This document shows positions 1 to 7,976 of a DNA stretch of 64,000 nt, piece by piece. The stretch comes from Halodesulfovibrio marinisediminis DSM 17456 (GTDB lineage: Bacteria > Desulfobacterota > Desulfovibrionia > Desulfovibrionales > Desulfovibrionaceae). The notes below the pieces were generated by a model, which had not been told where the DNA came from, did no database searches, and was given only the letters and a program-made list of their open reading frames with translations. The DNA lies in NCBI RefSeq assembly GCF_900129975.1, contig NZ_FSRG01000004.1, forward strand, positions 186,001 to 250,000. Direction: 5' to 3'. Made by a program: the position numbers and the translations under genes. Numbering within the stretch: the first letter of the stretch is position 1; the number at the start of each line of letters is the position of its first letter.

Positions 1-251
1 CCGATAACTGGTTTGAGAGTACGTGCTGCTACGGCGCCGGCAAGGTGTGCAGCCATGCCTGCGGCGCAGATGAATACCTGACAACCTTCTGCTTCAAGAG
101 TGTCCACCAGATGTTCTGTGCGTTCTGGTGTTCTGTGTGCAGAGCTGACGGTGAAAACGTACGAAATCTTAAGTTGGTCTAATAGCTGGGTGCATGGGCG
201 CATAGTTTCTTCATCTGAAGCACTGCCCATGAAAATAGCAACTTGAGGCAT
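1..251 (-). CDS. purE: N5-carboxyaminoimidazole ribonucleotide mutase (PurE), 3' end outside window
   Basis: The reverse strand from the ATG at 251 reads MPQVAIFMGSASDEETM and continues open to the window edge. The GSASDxxxM phosphate-binding loop, the SAHRTP motif and the AGMAAHLAG motif are the hallmarks of class I PurE, which moves the carboxylate of N5-CAIR to C4 of the imidazole in purine synthesis. About 83 of the usual 160-170 residues are present, so the gene is cut by the window. It starts 20 bases after the purD stop on the same strand, and the two are probably cotranscribed. Confidence 0.95.
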   Translation of the reverse strand, partial: MPQVAIFMGSASDEETMRPCTQLLDQLKISYVFTVSSAHRTPERTEHLVDTLEAEGCQVFICAAGMAAHLAGAVAARTLKPVI

Positions 252-271
252 ATTCTCTATCTCCTGAGAGG

Positions 272-1540
272 TTATTTAAACCCTTTGAAGCCGATGTCTT
301 TACGGAAATAAGCATTATCCATTTTGACATGTTCAAGAGCTTCGTAAGCGCGTTTTTGTGCCGCGGCAAGATCAGCACCGAGTGCTGTTACGCAAAGTAC
401 TCGTCCGCCAGTCGATACGGTTTGGCCGTTCTCGATGGTTGTTCCTGCTTGGAATACTTTTACGTCGCCGATTGCTTCTGCTTCTTCAATACCGGTGATA
501 GCCATACCTTTAGGGTAGGCTCCAGGGTAGCCGTCAGCAGCAACAACAACGCCAAGGGTTGTTTCATCTTTGATTGGGAGCGGGGTTTCGGCAAGTTTGC
601 CCTGAACGCACGCCATCATCACTTCAGCAAGATCGCAATCAAGACGCATCACAAGCGGCTGACATTCCGGATCGCCGAAGCGGACGTTGAATTCGAGTAC
701 GTACGGGCCGTTTTCGGTCATCATAAGTCCTGCGTACAGGATGCCGATAAACGGTTTGTCTTTTTCACCCAAAAGATTCACGACCGGCTTCATGACGGAT
801 TCAATAATCTCATCATAGCGGTCTGCAGGCAGTACCGGTGCAGGGCTGTAAGCTCCCATGCCACCAGTGTTAGGGCCGGTGTCGCCCTCGTAAACTGCCT
901 TGTGATCCTGAGAAGAAGGAAGAGGTTTTACAGTGTTGCCATCGCAGAAGCAGATAAAGGATGCTTCTTCACCAACAAGACACTCTTCAACAACAACATG
1001 TTTCCCAGAGTCGCCAAAGGACTTCTGCACCATAATTTCTTCAAGTGCCTGAATGGCTTCGTCGGTGGACTGGGCAACAATTACACCTTTACCTGCTGCA
1101 AGGCCGTCAGCCTTAACAACAATCGGTGCGCCTTTTTCCAGTACGAAGTCACGGGCTTCAGAGAATTCTTCAAATACGCCGAACGCAGCAGTGGGTACAC
1201 CGGCTTCCTGCATGATCTTTTTGGCAAATGCCTTGGAGCCTTCAAGCTGTGCTGCAAATGCGTTTGGACCGAAGCAGGGAATCCCTTCCAGATCTAGAGC
1301 GTCTTTGATTCCAAGAACCAAAGGTAATTCAGGACCCGGAACAACGAGATCAATAGCCTTTTCTTTGGCGAAAGCCACCAGTGCGGGCAGGTCGTCTGCC
1401 TTGATTGGTACGTTGGTACCTTCGAGCGCAGTACCACCATTACCCGGGGCAATGAAGATTTCTTCAACTTTTGCACTCTGACGAAGTTTCCATGCGAGGG
1501 CGTGTTCACGTCCTCCGGAACCCACGATAAGAATCCGCAC
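272..1540 (-). CDS. purD: Phosphoribosylamine-glycine ligase (GAR synthetase)
   Basis: This ATP-grasp enzyme joins glycine to phosphoribosylamine in the second step of purine synthesis. The N-terminus RILIVGSGGREHALAWKL, the internal VKADGLAAGKGV segment and the VLEFNVRFGDPECQP metal/ATP site are typical of PurD. The open frame extends 21 codons upstream, but I choose the GTG at 1540: an AGGAGG lies 7 bases before it and the protein then begins exactly at the conserved VRILIVGSGG, giving 422 residues, the normal family length. It is followed closely by purE on the same strand. Confidence 0.96.
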   Translation of the reverse strand: MRILIVGSGGREHALAWKLRQSAKVEEIFIAPGNGGTALEGTNVPIKADDLPALVAFAKEKAIDLVVPGPELPLVLGIKDALDLEGIPCFGPNAFAAQLEGSKAFAKKIMQEAGVPTAAFGVFEEFSEARDFVLEKGAPIVVKADGLAAGKGVIVAQSTDEAIQALEEIMVQKSFGDSGKHVVVEECLVGEEASFICFCDGNTVKPLPSSQDHKAVYEGDTGPNTGGMGAYSPAPVLPADRYDEIIESVMKPVVNLLGEKDKPFIGILYAGLMMTENGPYVLEFNVRFGDPECQPLVMRLDCDLAEVMMACVQGKLAETPLPIKDETTLGVVVAADGYPGAYPKGMAITGIEEAEAIGDVKVFQAGTTIENGQTVSTGGRVLCVTALGADLAAAQKRAYEALEHVKMDNAYFRKDIGFKGFK

Positions 1541-1726
1541 GTCTGGCCTCCTAATTGGGAATGGGTTGTCATTCCTGTTTATGGTGCTTGATGAGCGCAC
1601 CATTGAAAGTTTTTGCTGAGCGCCTGATACAGTTTTTTGGCGATTGGTTCAAGATGGTGACTATTTTTGTCTCGTATCGTCTCAAAGAATAAAAGTGCTG
1701 AAAGAGTTATTGTTTGTACAGGTTCT

Positions 1727-2539
1727 TTATTTGTCCATATGAATATCCATTTGTGGAAATGGTATGGAAACCCCCTGTTCTGTCAGTGCATTTTTACATT
1801 CTTCCAGTAGTTCGAATTTTGTAGAGAGGTATTGTTCTGTAGGAACCCATGCCCGCATGGTTATATTGACGCTACTGTCTGCCAAAGCTTCCACGGCAAC
1901 AACCGGTTCAGGAGTGGTTCTTACAGCTGTATGTTTTTCTAGGACATCCAGAAGAATTTTTTTTGCTTCAGTAATGTTTGCCCCGTAGTCAATCCCGATT
2001 GTGAGATCTAGTCTGCGGGTAGGGTTGGCGCTGTAATTGGTAATAACATTATTCATTACCATGCTGTTTGGAATAAAAACCTTTTTATTATCTACGGTGG
2101 TTAACACAGTACTGAAAAGGCTTGTTGCTTCAATCGTTCCCATTGTCCCGCAAACTTCGACAAAATCCCCTTTGGTAAAAGGTCGGAAAAATACCAGCAG
2201 CATGCCGGATGAAAAGTTCGAAAGGTTGTCTTTGACAGCGAGACCAATGGCTAACGCAGCTGCACCGAATATTGCTATGAGAGAGGTGATGTTGATTCCG
2301 ACACGTGATGCTGCAATCAGTAGTACAGCGATGATAATGCTGTAGCGGACAATTGTTGTGATAAAGCCGGTCTGTAAGGGGTCAATTTTGTTTTTATCAA
2401 GGAAGATACGGATGAGGCGGGTAAGATGACGGGCAAGCCACCAACCCAAAATAAGAATAAACAAGGCATAAAGGATGTTTATACCACTGTCTAACAGCCA
2501 CACCGAAATCATAGAGCTGAGAGTCTGAAAGTCAAACAT
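1727..2539 (-). CDS. mscS: Small-conductance mechanosensitive channel (MscS family)
   Basis: A 270-residue inner-membrane channel that opens under membrane tension to release solutes during hypo-osmotic shock. Three hydrophobic segments fill roughly residues 15-110; the third is the Gly/Ala-rich pore helix (FGAAALAIGLAVKDNLSN). It is followed by the beta-domain signature PFTKGDFVEV and the MscS cytoplasmic domain ending near MDIHMDK. The ATG at 2539 is preferred over one four codons upstream because GAGGG lies 5 bases before it. It stands alone on the minus strand, 186 bases upstream of purD, and may be its own transcription unit. Confidence 0.93.
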   Translation of the reverse strand: MFDFQTLSSMISVWLLDSGINILYALFILILGWWLARHLTRLIRIFLDKNKIDPLQTGFITTIVRYSIIIAVLLIAASRVGINITSLIAIFGAAALAIGLAVKDNLSNFSSGMLLVFFRPFTKGDFVEVCGTMGTIEATSLFSTVLTTVDNKKVFIPNSMVMNNVITNYSANPTRRLDLTIGIDYGANITEAKKILLDVLEKHTAVRTTPEPVVAVEALADSSVNITMRAWVPTEQYLSTKFELLEECKNALTEQGVSIPFPQMDIHMDK

Positions 2540-2801
2540 AGCTTCCCTCATATGTGATTAGTATTTCTATGTTCTTCTTCAAAAGAACTCTGCGGAATGT
2601 AACATGATAGTATGAAAGTAAAAAGTATATGGGATAGAAAGTAATCAATGTTTGTAATTTGATTCTGTTTGAAAAAAAAAATTGAACCTGCTAATTTTAC
2701 TATAGTATCATAAGGTCATTAACTTGGTTGGTAGCACAGGAGAGCTCTTTTTTAGTTGAAGTCAACGCACCCTAAGACAATAAGCAAGCGGAGGTTCACT
2801 T

Positions 2802-3224
2802 ATGTTTTTTAAAAAAATTCTTGTTCCGGTTGATGGTTCCAAACATGCCTTACTTGCAAAGCGCAAAGCTATGGGGATTGCAATCAGTATGAATGCAGAA
2901 ATCATACTGGTGAACGTGCTTGAACATATTCCTAATATTATCGGTGGCCATGCCCGCGAAGAGCTTCGCGAAGAACAGAAAGAAGAAGCACAGAGAATTT
3001 TTGATAAGTACATTCCGGAGCTTAAACAGAATAATGTAACATATAGCACCCGTGTTGCAACGGGGCGTGCCTTTGACGCAGTCTGCAGGATTGCTGAAGA
3101 TGAACACTGTGATTTGATTTGTATGGGCGCACGCGGGTTAAGTGAAGTAGAGGGACTTTTGTTGGGTAGCCTTACCTCTGATATCATCTCTCACTGCAAA
3201 ATACCTGTACTGGTTGTCCGGTAG
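2802..3224 (+). CDS. Universal stress protein, UspA family
   Basis: A 140-residue single-domain cytoplasmic Usp. It begins MFFKKILVPVDGSKHAL and ends with the ATP-binding type G-x2-G-x9-G-S motif (GARGLSEVEGLLLGS, residues about 109-123) followed by a VLVVR strand, so it is probably an ATP-binding Usp rather than a UspA-type non-binder. GGAGG precedes the ATG by 9 bases. It is a single-gene unit with an intrinsic terminator just downstream. The physiological trigger cannot be read from the sequence. Confidence 0.93.
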   Translation: MFFKKILVPVDGSKHALLAKRKAMGIAISMNAEIILVNVLEHIPNIIGGHAREELREEQKEEAQRIFDKYIPELKQNNVTYSTRVATGRAFDAVCRIAEDEHCDLICMGARGLSEVEGLLLGSLTSDIISHCKIPVLVVR

Positions 3225-3248
3225 TTACTTTCTGAATTCATCTACATG

Positions 3249-3284
3249 AACGCGAGATTGTTTTTTATGATCTCGCGTTTTTTG
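3249..3284 (+). terminator. Intrinsic terminator after universal stress gene
   Basis: A 10-bp perfect stem AACGCGAGAT/ATCTCGCGTT is followed by a T-run, 25 bases past the stop codon. Confidence 0.85.
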
Positions 3285-3408
3285 GTAGTGAAGGAAGTGC
3301 GATTATAAAACTTGCAAAGAATAACTATCCGACGATATTGATATTACACTAGATTTTCTGTTTTCTTTTTTTAAACACTTAGCAGTCATTATTTAACGTG
3401 GAGAGTGC

Positions 3409-4830
3409 ATGTCTCCTTACGTGTTATTATTCAATTTCTTCTTTGTGTTGTCTTTGTTGGGAGCAGGGCATGCCTTGCTTACGCGTAAGCAGCCGAACTC
3501 TGCCCTTGTATGGGTTGCGCTCTGTCTATCTCTGCCTGTTGTTGGCGTTCTTGCATACGTGATTTTCGGGGTGAACCGTGTCAGGCGAAGTGCTACACGG
3601 CTGCGTGAGGAATTTGAGCAGCAAAAGACCACTGGGTACCTTAAGCCGCCTGATCATCGAGCACATACCTGCCTGTTGAAAGAGCTTCCAGAAGAACTCA
3701 TTATGCTGGAAAAAATTGGGCGGGCAATGACAGGTACTTTCCCCCTTAAAGGGAACAGTATTCGGCCGCTTTTCAACGGAAAGCAGGCATACCCAGCCAT
3801 GCTTGATGCTATTAAAAGTGCGAACGAATCTATTTATCTCTCTACCTTTCTGCTGGATAATGATCCTGTTGGCAGGAGCTTTGTAAAAAGCCTTATTGAA
3901 GCCCATGAGCGTGGTGTACACGTTGCCGTCCTCATAGATGGTTTTGGTCTGATGCTTTCATGGCGTTCTGTTGTGCGTTTTTTACGTAAGCAGGGAGTAC
4001 CGGCAGTTGTCTTTCTACCATTGAGCCTTTTTCCGCCGCAAATTCGTCTGAACCTGCGAAATCACCGCAAGCTGCTAGTTGTAGATGGTAAGGTAGGATT
4101 CACTGGTGGGATGAACATAGGTGGAACTCGTAGCTCCAAAGGGTATCGTCGTCTTACTGACATGCATTATAAGTTGACGGGACCTATTGTTTCGCAGCTT
4201 CAACAAATTTTTATGGAAGACTGGGCATATTCCAATGGTGAAGAGCATCAACCTTTACCGCCAGCGATGGATCATACCGGTAATATTCTTGCCCGTGTTA
4301 TCAAAGATGGTCCAGATAACCCCGACAATCCTCTTCATACATCCATTCTCGCAACGATAAGTGCAGCCAAACACTCTGTACGTATTATGACGCCTTATTT
4401 TTTGCCGTCAGCTGAGCTTATAAGCGTACTTTCTGTAGCAGCGTTACGTGGAATAGCCGTATCCATTGTCTTGCCTGTAAGGTCAAACTGGCCTTTTGTT
4501 CATTGGGCGAGCAGAAATTATTTCAAAGACCTTCTTGAGTCAGGTGTACGTATCTTTTATCAGCCACGGCCTTTCTGTCATACTAAGCTTCTTGTTATAG
4601 ACGACTGTTATGTTCAATTCGGTTCTGCCAACATGGATCCACGTAGTCTGCAGCTTAATTTTGAGCTTAACGTAGAAGTGCTTGATATGGGACTTGCTAA
4701 TGAGCTTATTGCTCATGTCGATGATACCGTTAAGCTATCTCAAGAGGTGACGCATCGCGAAATCGTGAACCGCTCGCTTCCTATTCGCATGCGCGATGCT
4801 TTTTTCTGGCTGTTTTCTCCGTACTTGTAG
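3409..4830 (+). CDS. cls: Cardiolipin synthase (phospholipase D superfamily)
   Basis: A 473-residue membrane enzyme that condenses two phosphatidylglycerols to cardiolipin. It has two N-terminal transmembrane segments (about residues 4-22 and 33-54, separated by the family's RKQPNSALVWV stretch), then two PLD catalytic HKD motifs: HRKLLVVDGKVGFTGGMN near residue 218 and HTKLLVIDD near 390, the second followed by GSANMDPRS. Both catalytic His/Lys/Asp sets are intact and the length is normal for bacterial ClsA. The ATG follows a GGAGAG site. It is a monocistronic unit with a strong terminator downstream. Confidence 0.95.
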   Translation: MSPYVLLFNFFFVLSLLGAGHALLTRKQPNSALVWVALCLSLPVVGVLAYVIFGVNRVRRSATRLREEFEQQKTTGYLKPPDHRAHTCLLKELPEELIMLEKIGRAMTGTFPLKGNSIRPLFNGKQAYPAMLDAIKSANESIYLSTFLLDNDPVGRSFVKSLIEAHERGVHVAVLIDGFGLMLSWRSVVRFLRKQGVPAVVFLPLSLFPPQIRLNLRNHRKLLVVDGKVGFTGGMNIGGTRSSKGYRRLTDMHYKLTGPIVSQLQQIFMEDWAYSNGEEHQPLPPAMDHTGNILARVIKDGPDNPDNPLHTSILATISAAKHSVRIMTPYFLPSAELISVLSVAALRGIAVSIVLPVRSNWPFVHWASRNYFKDLLESGVRIFYQPRPFCHTKLLVIDDCYVQFGSANMDPRSLQLNFELNVEVLDMGLANELIAHVDDTVKLSQEVTHREIVNRSLPIRMRDAFFWLFSPYL

Positions 4831-4956
4831 AAGCTGATATTTTTTTGAGCAGGTATCCTCTCTAGAACTCTTTCTTTCATTGACTAGAGTCAGTTTACGG
4901 ATAATGAGCGCTGGGGATAGGTTGCCTTGTGTTAGCTCTCAACTACCTTTCATAAA

Positions 4957-5000
4957 TAAAAAAGGACGATCCTAACTAACGTGGGATAGTCCTTTTTTTA
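4957..5000 (+). terminator. Bidirectional terminator between cls and the minus-strand membrane gene
   Basis: AAAAGGAC-ATCCTA pairs with a TGGGAT-GTCCTTTT arm and has A- and T-runs on the two sides, so it can serve cls on plus and the gene ending at 5095 on minus. Confidence 0.8.
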
Positions 5001-5094
5001 TTGTTTTAGTGGAGCACATTAAAGCCGCATGAGAAGTTTAATGATGGTCGCTACTCTCTTAGATGAGTCTTATAGCTGCCGGAGGCATAAAAAG

Positions 5095-5529
5095 TTATCT
5101 TTTGATGTAAGCTTTTCGCCCTGTCCTGGCACTCCAGAGTGCGGCAATGCCGAGGAGCATGGCAAACAGAAGATGCGTCCAGTCAATGAGCATTGTAACG
5201 GTTGGCGAAAAATGGATGTCGGGCAGGTTCTTGATTACACGGACGTAGCCGGTACCAATGATCAGGCCTAGGAGGACTATGCGGATTTTCCCTGAACCGG
5301 TCAGTTTGGGTTGCTTGGCGAACCAGAGTGTTACGAGCCACGCAATTATAAACATAAGGGCGGCTGCACCGATGTAGTGCGCCCAATGGACAGTGAAGGG
5401 CTCTCCAAGCCATGCCAAACCTGGGATGTCAGCTACGTAGTAGCGTTTGAAGATAGGCATCTGTCCCATGCCTGTGATGGCCATGAACGCCATTACAGGC
5501 ATCCAGAGTTTGAGAATAATTTTAGTCAT
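5095..5529 (-). CDS. Four-helix membrane protein, probable b-type cytochrome partner of the adjacent ferredoxin
   Basis: A 144-residue protein with four predicted transmembrane segments (about residues 5-22, 51-71, 82-99 and 112-133). His48 and His51 sit at the start of helix 2 (VHWAHYIGAA) and His119 in helix 4 (DWTHLLF), a layout like the haem-b-ligating FdnI/PhsC-type quinol-facing subunits, although haem binding is inference. Its ATG overlaps the stop of the upstream four-cluster ferredoxin in the string ATGACTAA, giving translational coupling and implying a complex. No named family was recognised with certainty. It probably passes electrons between menaquinol and the exported ferredoxin. 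Confidence 0.7.
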   Translation of the reverse strand: MTKIILKLWMPVMAFMAITGMGQMPIFKRYYVADIPGLAWLGEPFTVHWAHYIGAAALMFIIAWLVTLWFAKQPKLTGSGKIRIVLLGLIIGTGYVRVIKNLPDIHFSPTVTMLIDWTHLLFAMLLGIAALWSARTGRKAYIKR

Positions 5530-6502
5530 TGTTCTTCCCCTTGCGTACGTCAGAGAGAACTTTGAGAGCACCAGCTGCTATGCCTGCAATAGGTGCAGCA
5601 ATGAGTGCAGATGTCAGTGTTTCTTCTTTTGCCATAGAGTTTTCTACCGGGGCGAGATGTGGTTTTCCTTTCCCTTTTTCAATGGCTTCGTTGAGCATCT
5701 CGAATGGTACAGGTGATACGTAGATTGTGTTGGTGCCCCCATTTTCCTCAAGGCCGTAGATATAGCCATTCATTGAGGTAGCGAGCTCTTTTGCATAGGT
5801 GATCATTTCACTGCGTGAGCCAATGCGCTGCACGTTTTCAGGACAGGCTGTTATGCATGCGGGTTGTTGGCCTTGCGCGACTTTATCGTAACAACGGTCA
5901 CATTTGAGCATGACTCCGTTTCCTGCAAAACGAGGGAGTAAGTCCAGGTAAAGGCCGGCACCGCTTTGACGTTGTGGTATATGCCATGGGCAGACTGTGC
6001 GGCATTTGGCTCCACCAAGACATATATCTTCGTGGATGCGGACAATCCCAGAATCTTCCTTACGTGCAGCACCCCAAGGGCAGAGATTCGCACATGGCGG
6101 GTTGGTGCAGTGTAGACAGCGTCTTGGGATGTTGAGTTCGTACTCTTTGCCATTGTGTTCTACGTCTGCTGTTTGGATGTAGAGCCAGTTATATGGTGTA
6201 AGGCGGTCATCGACATCTTTTTTATCGGACCAGTCTTCAACTTTTACACGTGGCGGGAACATCTTAGGGATTGGTTTGCGTACTTCAGGGAACTTGCGTG
6301 CGTTTGATTCTTTACATGCAGAAACGCATTCCCCGCAGCCGATACATTTTGATATGTCGAGCACAGTCATGAGCTCTTCCTGAGGTTCTGTTGGTTGTGC
6401 CTTTGCCGTTTTTGCCGCAGAGGCACAAGCTGTAGCTCCGACGGCTCCAAAAACTTTCAGGAAGGTTCTTCGGGATATTGGTGCGTTGGATGACTTTTTC
6501 AT
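5522..6502 (-). CDS. Tat-exported ferredoxin-like subunit with four [4Fe-4S] motifs (FdnH/HmcB-like)
   Basis: A 326-residue protein. A twin-arginine signal (SRRTFLKV, residues about 10-17, then a hydrophobic Ala-rich stretch) directs folded export. Four Cys groups follow: CIGCGECVSAC, CLHCTNPPCANLCP, CLGGAKCRTVCP, and CDRC with CITACP, the pattern of four-cluster subunits of formate dehydrogenase and related periplasmic oxidoreductases. A C-terminal hydrophobic helix (about 295-315) would anchor it in the membrane, as in FdnH. The ATG at 6502 is chosen because the Tat signal begins there. No molybdopterin or cytochrome catalytic subunit lies beside it; only the overlapping four-helix membrane gene does. 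Confidence 0.85.
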   Translation of the reverse strand: MKKSSNAPISRRTFLKVFGAVGATACASAAKTAKAQPTEPQEELMTVLDISKCIGCGECVSACKESNARKFPEVRKPIPKMFPPRVKVEDWSDKKDVDDRLTPYNWLYIQTADVEHNGKEYELNIPRRCLHCTNPPCANLCPWGAARKEDSGIVRIHEDICLGGAKCRTVCPWHIPQRQSGAGLYLDLLPRFAGNGVMLKCDRCYDKVAQGQQPACITACPENVQRIGSRSEMITYAKELATSMNGYIYGLEENGGTNTIYVSPVPFEMLNEAIEKGKGKPHLAPVENSMAKEETLTSALIAAPIAGIAAGALKVLSDVRKGKNND

Positions 6503-6789
6503 ACGAATACCTGTGAATAGCATTAAGCCTTACGACTAAGGTGGTTGGTGTATTGAACGCTGTCGAGTCGTGTGCGGAAAGCTTTTGAACGTAGTGGATT
6601 GAAGAGGATCGCTACGGGCAGAAAGACACGACAGCGATGCCCATACTCTGTTGTTTGAAGGTCTGCTGCAATGATCTAGGTTAAGATCTGTGACGTTAGA
6701 TTTAGTTCCGCTGTTTTTTGGTGATTGCTGATTGGAGCAGATGGATAGGGTAAGTAGATGTGGGCAGTGTGGTATTCTTATGGGTGGGG

Positions 6790-6942
6790 CTATACGAAGC
6801 CGTGCTGTTTGGCGTTTTCGAGACATTCCTGTCTGTTTTTATATCCTCTGGGAGAGGCACCGATAATTTTACCGTTGGCATTTTTTCTTCGCCAGCGCCA
6901 TTCTTTTGCGTAGTCTTTATAGAATTCCCACTTATCATCCAT
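6790..6942 (-). CDS. DUF1508 (YegP-like) small protein
   Basis: A 50-residue protein beginning MDDKWEFYKDYAKEWRWR and continuing with NGKIIGASPRGYKNRQECLENA. This is one complete YegP/DUF1508 repeat: WEFYxD, EWRWR, NGxIIxxS, GY and the final Cys helix. The domain is usually found as one or two copies and its function is unknown. AGGAG precedes the ATG by 8 bases. The 287 bases between its stop and the ferredoxin start hold no feature I can support. It lies downstream of tRNA-Ala on the same strand, but the tRNA has its own terminator. Confidence 0.85.
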   Translation of the reverse strand: MDDKWEFYKDYAKEWRWRRKNANGKIIGASPRGYKNRQECLENAKQHGFV

Positions 6943-7078
6943 ATTGTTCGCTCCTGAGCCATGAGCTTTCTTTTGTTCTACGGGAGATAGTTGGGGATGG
7001 TAGTATATATGAGTGGGATGTTAGGGCGGAAAAGATAGCGTACGGTAGAGGCAGTCGTTTGAGTGTGTAACGGCGCAA

Positions 7079-7113
7079 AAAAAAAGCTTACAGATTTTTC
7101 TGTAAGCTTTTGT
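7079..7113 (-). terminator. Terminator of tRNA-Ala
   Basis: A perfect 11-bp stem (AAGCTTACAGA/TCTGTAAGCTT) is followed on the minus strand by about nine T residues, 9 bases after the tRNA 3' end. Confidence 0.9.
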
Positions 7114-7121
7114 AATCAATG

Positions 7122-7197
7122 TGGTGGAGCTAAACGGGGTTGAACCGATGACCTCTTGACTGCCAGTCAAGCGCTCTCCCAACTGAGCTATAGCCCC
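7122..7197 (-). tRNA. tRNA-Ala (anticodon GGC)
   Basis: The 76-base cloverleaf on the reverse strand begins GGGGCTATAGCTCAG. It has the D-arm TAGCTCAGTTGGGAGAGC, anticodon stem CTTGA/TCAAG with loop CTGGCAG (anticodon GGC), T-arm GGTTCAACCCC (TTCAA loop start) and an encoded CCA end. The acceptor stem GGGGCTA/TAGCTCC pairs well, with one G-T pair. Confidence 0.96.
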
Positions 7198-7215
7198 ACA
7201 TCGTGTGAAGTCGGT

Positions 7216-7244
7216 GTTTATCGAACTGCGGGTGCAGTTGTCAA
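7216..7244 (-). promoter_or_regulatory. Sigma-70-type promoter of tRNA-Ala
   Basis: Reading the minus strand, TTGACA is followed after 16-17 bases by GATAAAC. The predicted start is about 10 bases before the mature tRNA 5' end. Confidence 0.7.
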
Positions 7245-7420
7245 TATGAAAATGAAAAAAAGCCTAAAACAAAGAGAATTATTAGTGGGAAAATAACTTA
7301 GAAAGTTAAAAAACAGAAAGGTGTCAAAAAAATAGCATAAAAAGTAAAGATGAATTCTATTCTGTCGATATGTCTTGTAACTAAAGACGTTTTACTACCT
7401 ATGGGGATAACCTCCCAAGA

Positions 7421-7457
7421 AAAAGGCGACCAGTTGCGAGGTCGCCTTTTTTTGGAT
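7421..7457. terminator. Bidirectional terminator-like hairpin
   Basis: AAAAGGCGACC/GGTCGCCTTTT stem with A-run on the left and T-run on the right. It lies 32 bases beyond the stop of the minus-strand gene ending at 7489 and probably ends that operon. The rest of 7245-7488 shows nothing I can name. Confidence 0.8.
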
Positions 7458-7488
7458 CTTTTGTACGGACTCCACGGGAGTTAAGGAG

Positions 7489-7962
7489 TTAGTTTGAAAT
7501 AAGTTTTTGAAAAATAACGTTGTATGTTGAGCGGATAGAGAGTGCCAGCTTTAGTGTGATGTGCTCACGCCGGTCAGAGTCCTTAACAAGTTGGTCTGTT
7601 AAGAAGTCTGCAACGTTTGAAAAGTTTTTTGTTCCTTGCTCCGCAAGCAGGGTATTATACACTTCAACGCTACGGTAGAGCATGGTAGCGTTTCCGGCGG
7701 CATCTTTATCTAACTTTTTTGCTTCACAGTAGTTCGTAAAGTAAAGCTCATGATCTTTTGGAAAAGATTGCTTTAATGCAAGTTTCCACAGTGCATAAAA
7801 CAGGGCGATAAGCTCATGTTTTGCTTTTTTCTTGCGAAAAAAACTGAATTTTCCCAGCCCAAGTACTGTGAGTTCGTTGCTTATATTGTATGTACCGAGC
7901 AGTGCATCAAAGTTTTCGAATAAATCAGATTCAATAGGTGTCATCTGCACTAATTGCACCAT
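7489..7962 (-). CDS. Hypothetical protein, unknown function
   Basis: A 157-residue soluble, mainly helical protein with no signal peptide or transmembrane segment and no motif I recognise. A basic patch (FFRKKKAKHE) lies near residues 40-52. It starts 14 bases after the DEAD-box helicase stop on the same strand and is followed by a terminator, so the two form an operon; a link to RNA metabolism is only guilt by association. The start is uncertain: a second ATG lies six codons in and neither has a good ribosome site. Confidence 0.7.
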   Translation of the reverse strand: MVQLVQMTPIESDLFENFDALLGTYNISNELTVLGLGKFSFFRKKKAKHELIALFYALWKLALKQSFPKDHELYFTNYCEAKKLDKDAAGNATMLYRSVEVYNTLLAEQGTKNFSNVADFLTDQLVKDSDRREHITLKLALSIRSTYNVIFQKLISN

Positions 7963-7976
7963 CCTGTAAGAGGTAT

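Noticed and set aside
329-1297. 322-codon plus-strand open frame
   Set aside because: Antisense to purD, with odd composition and no motif.
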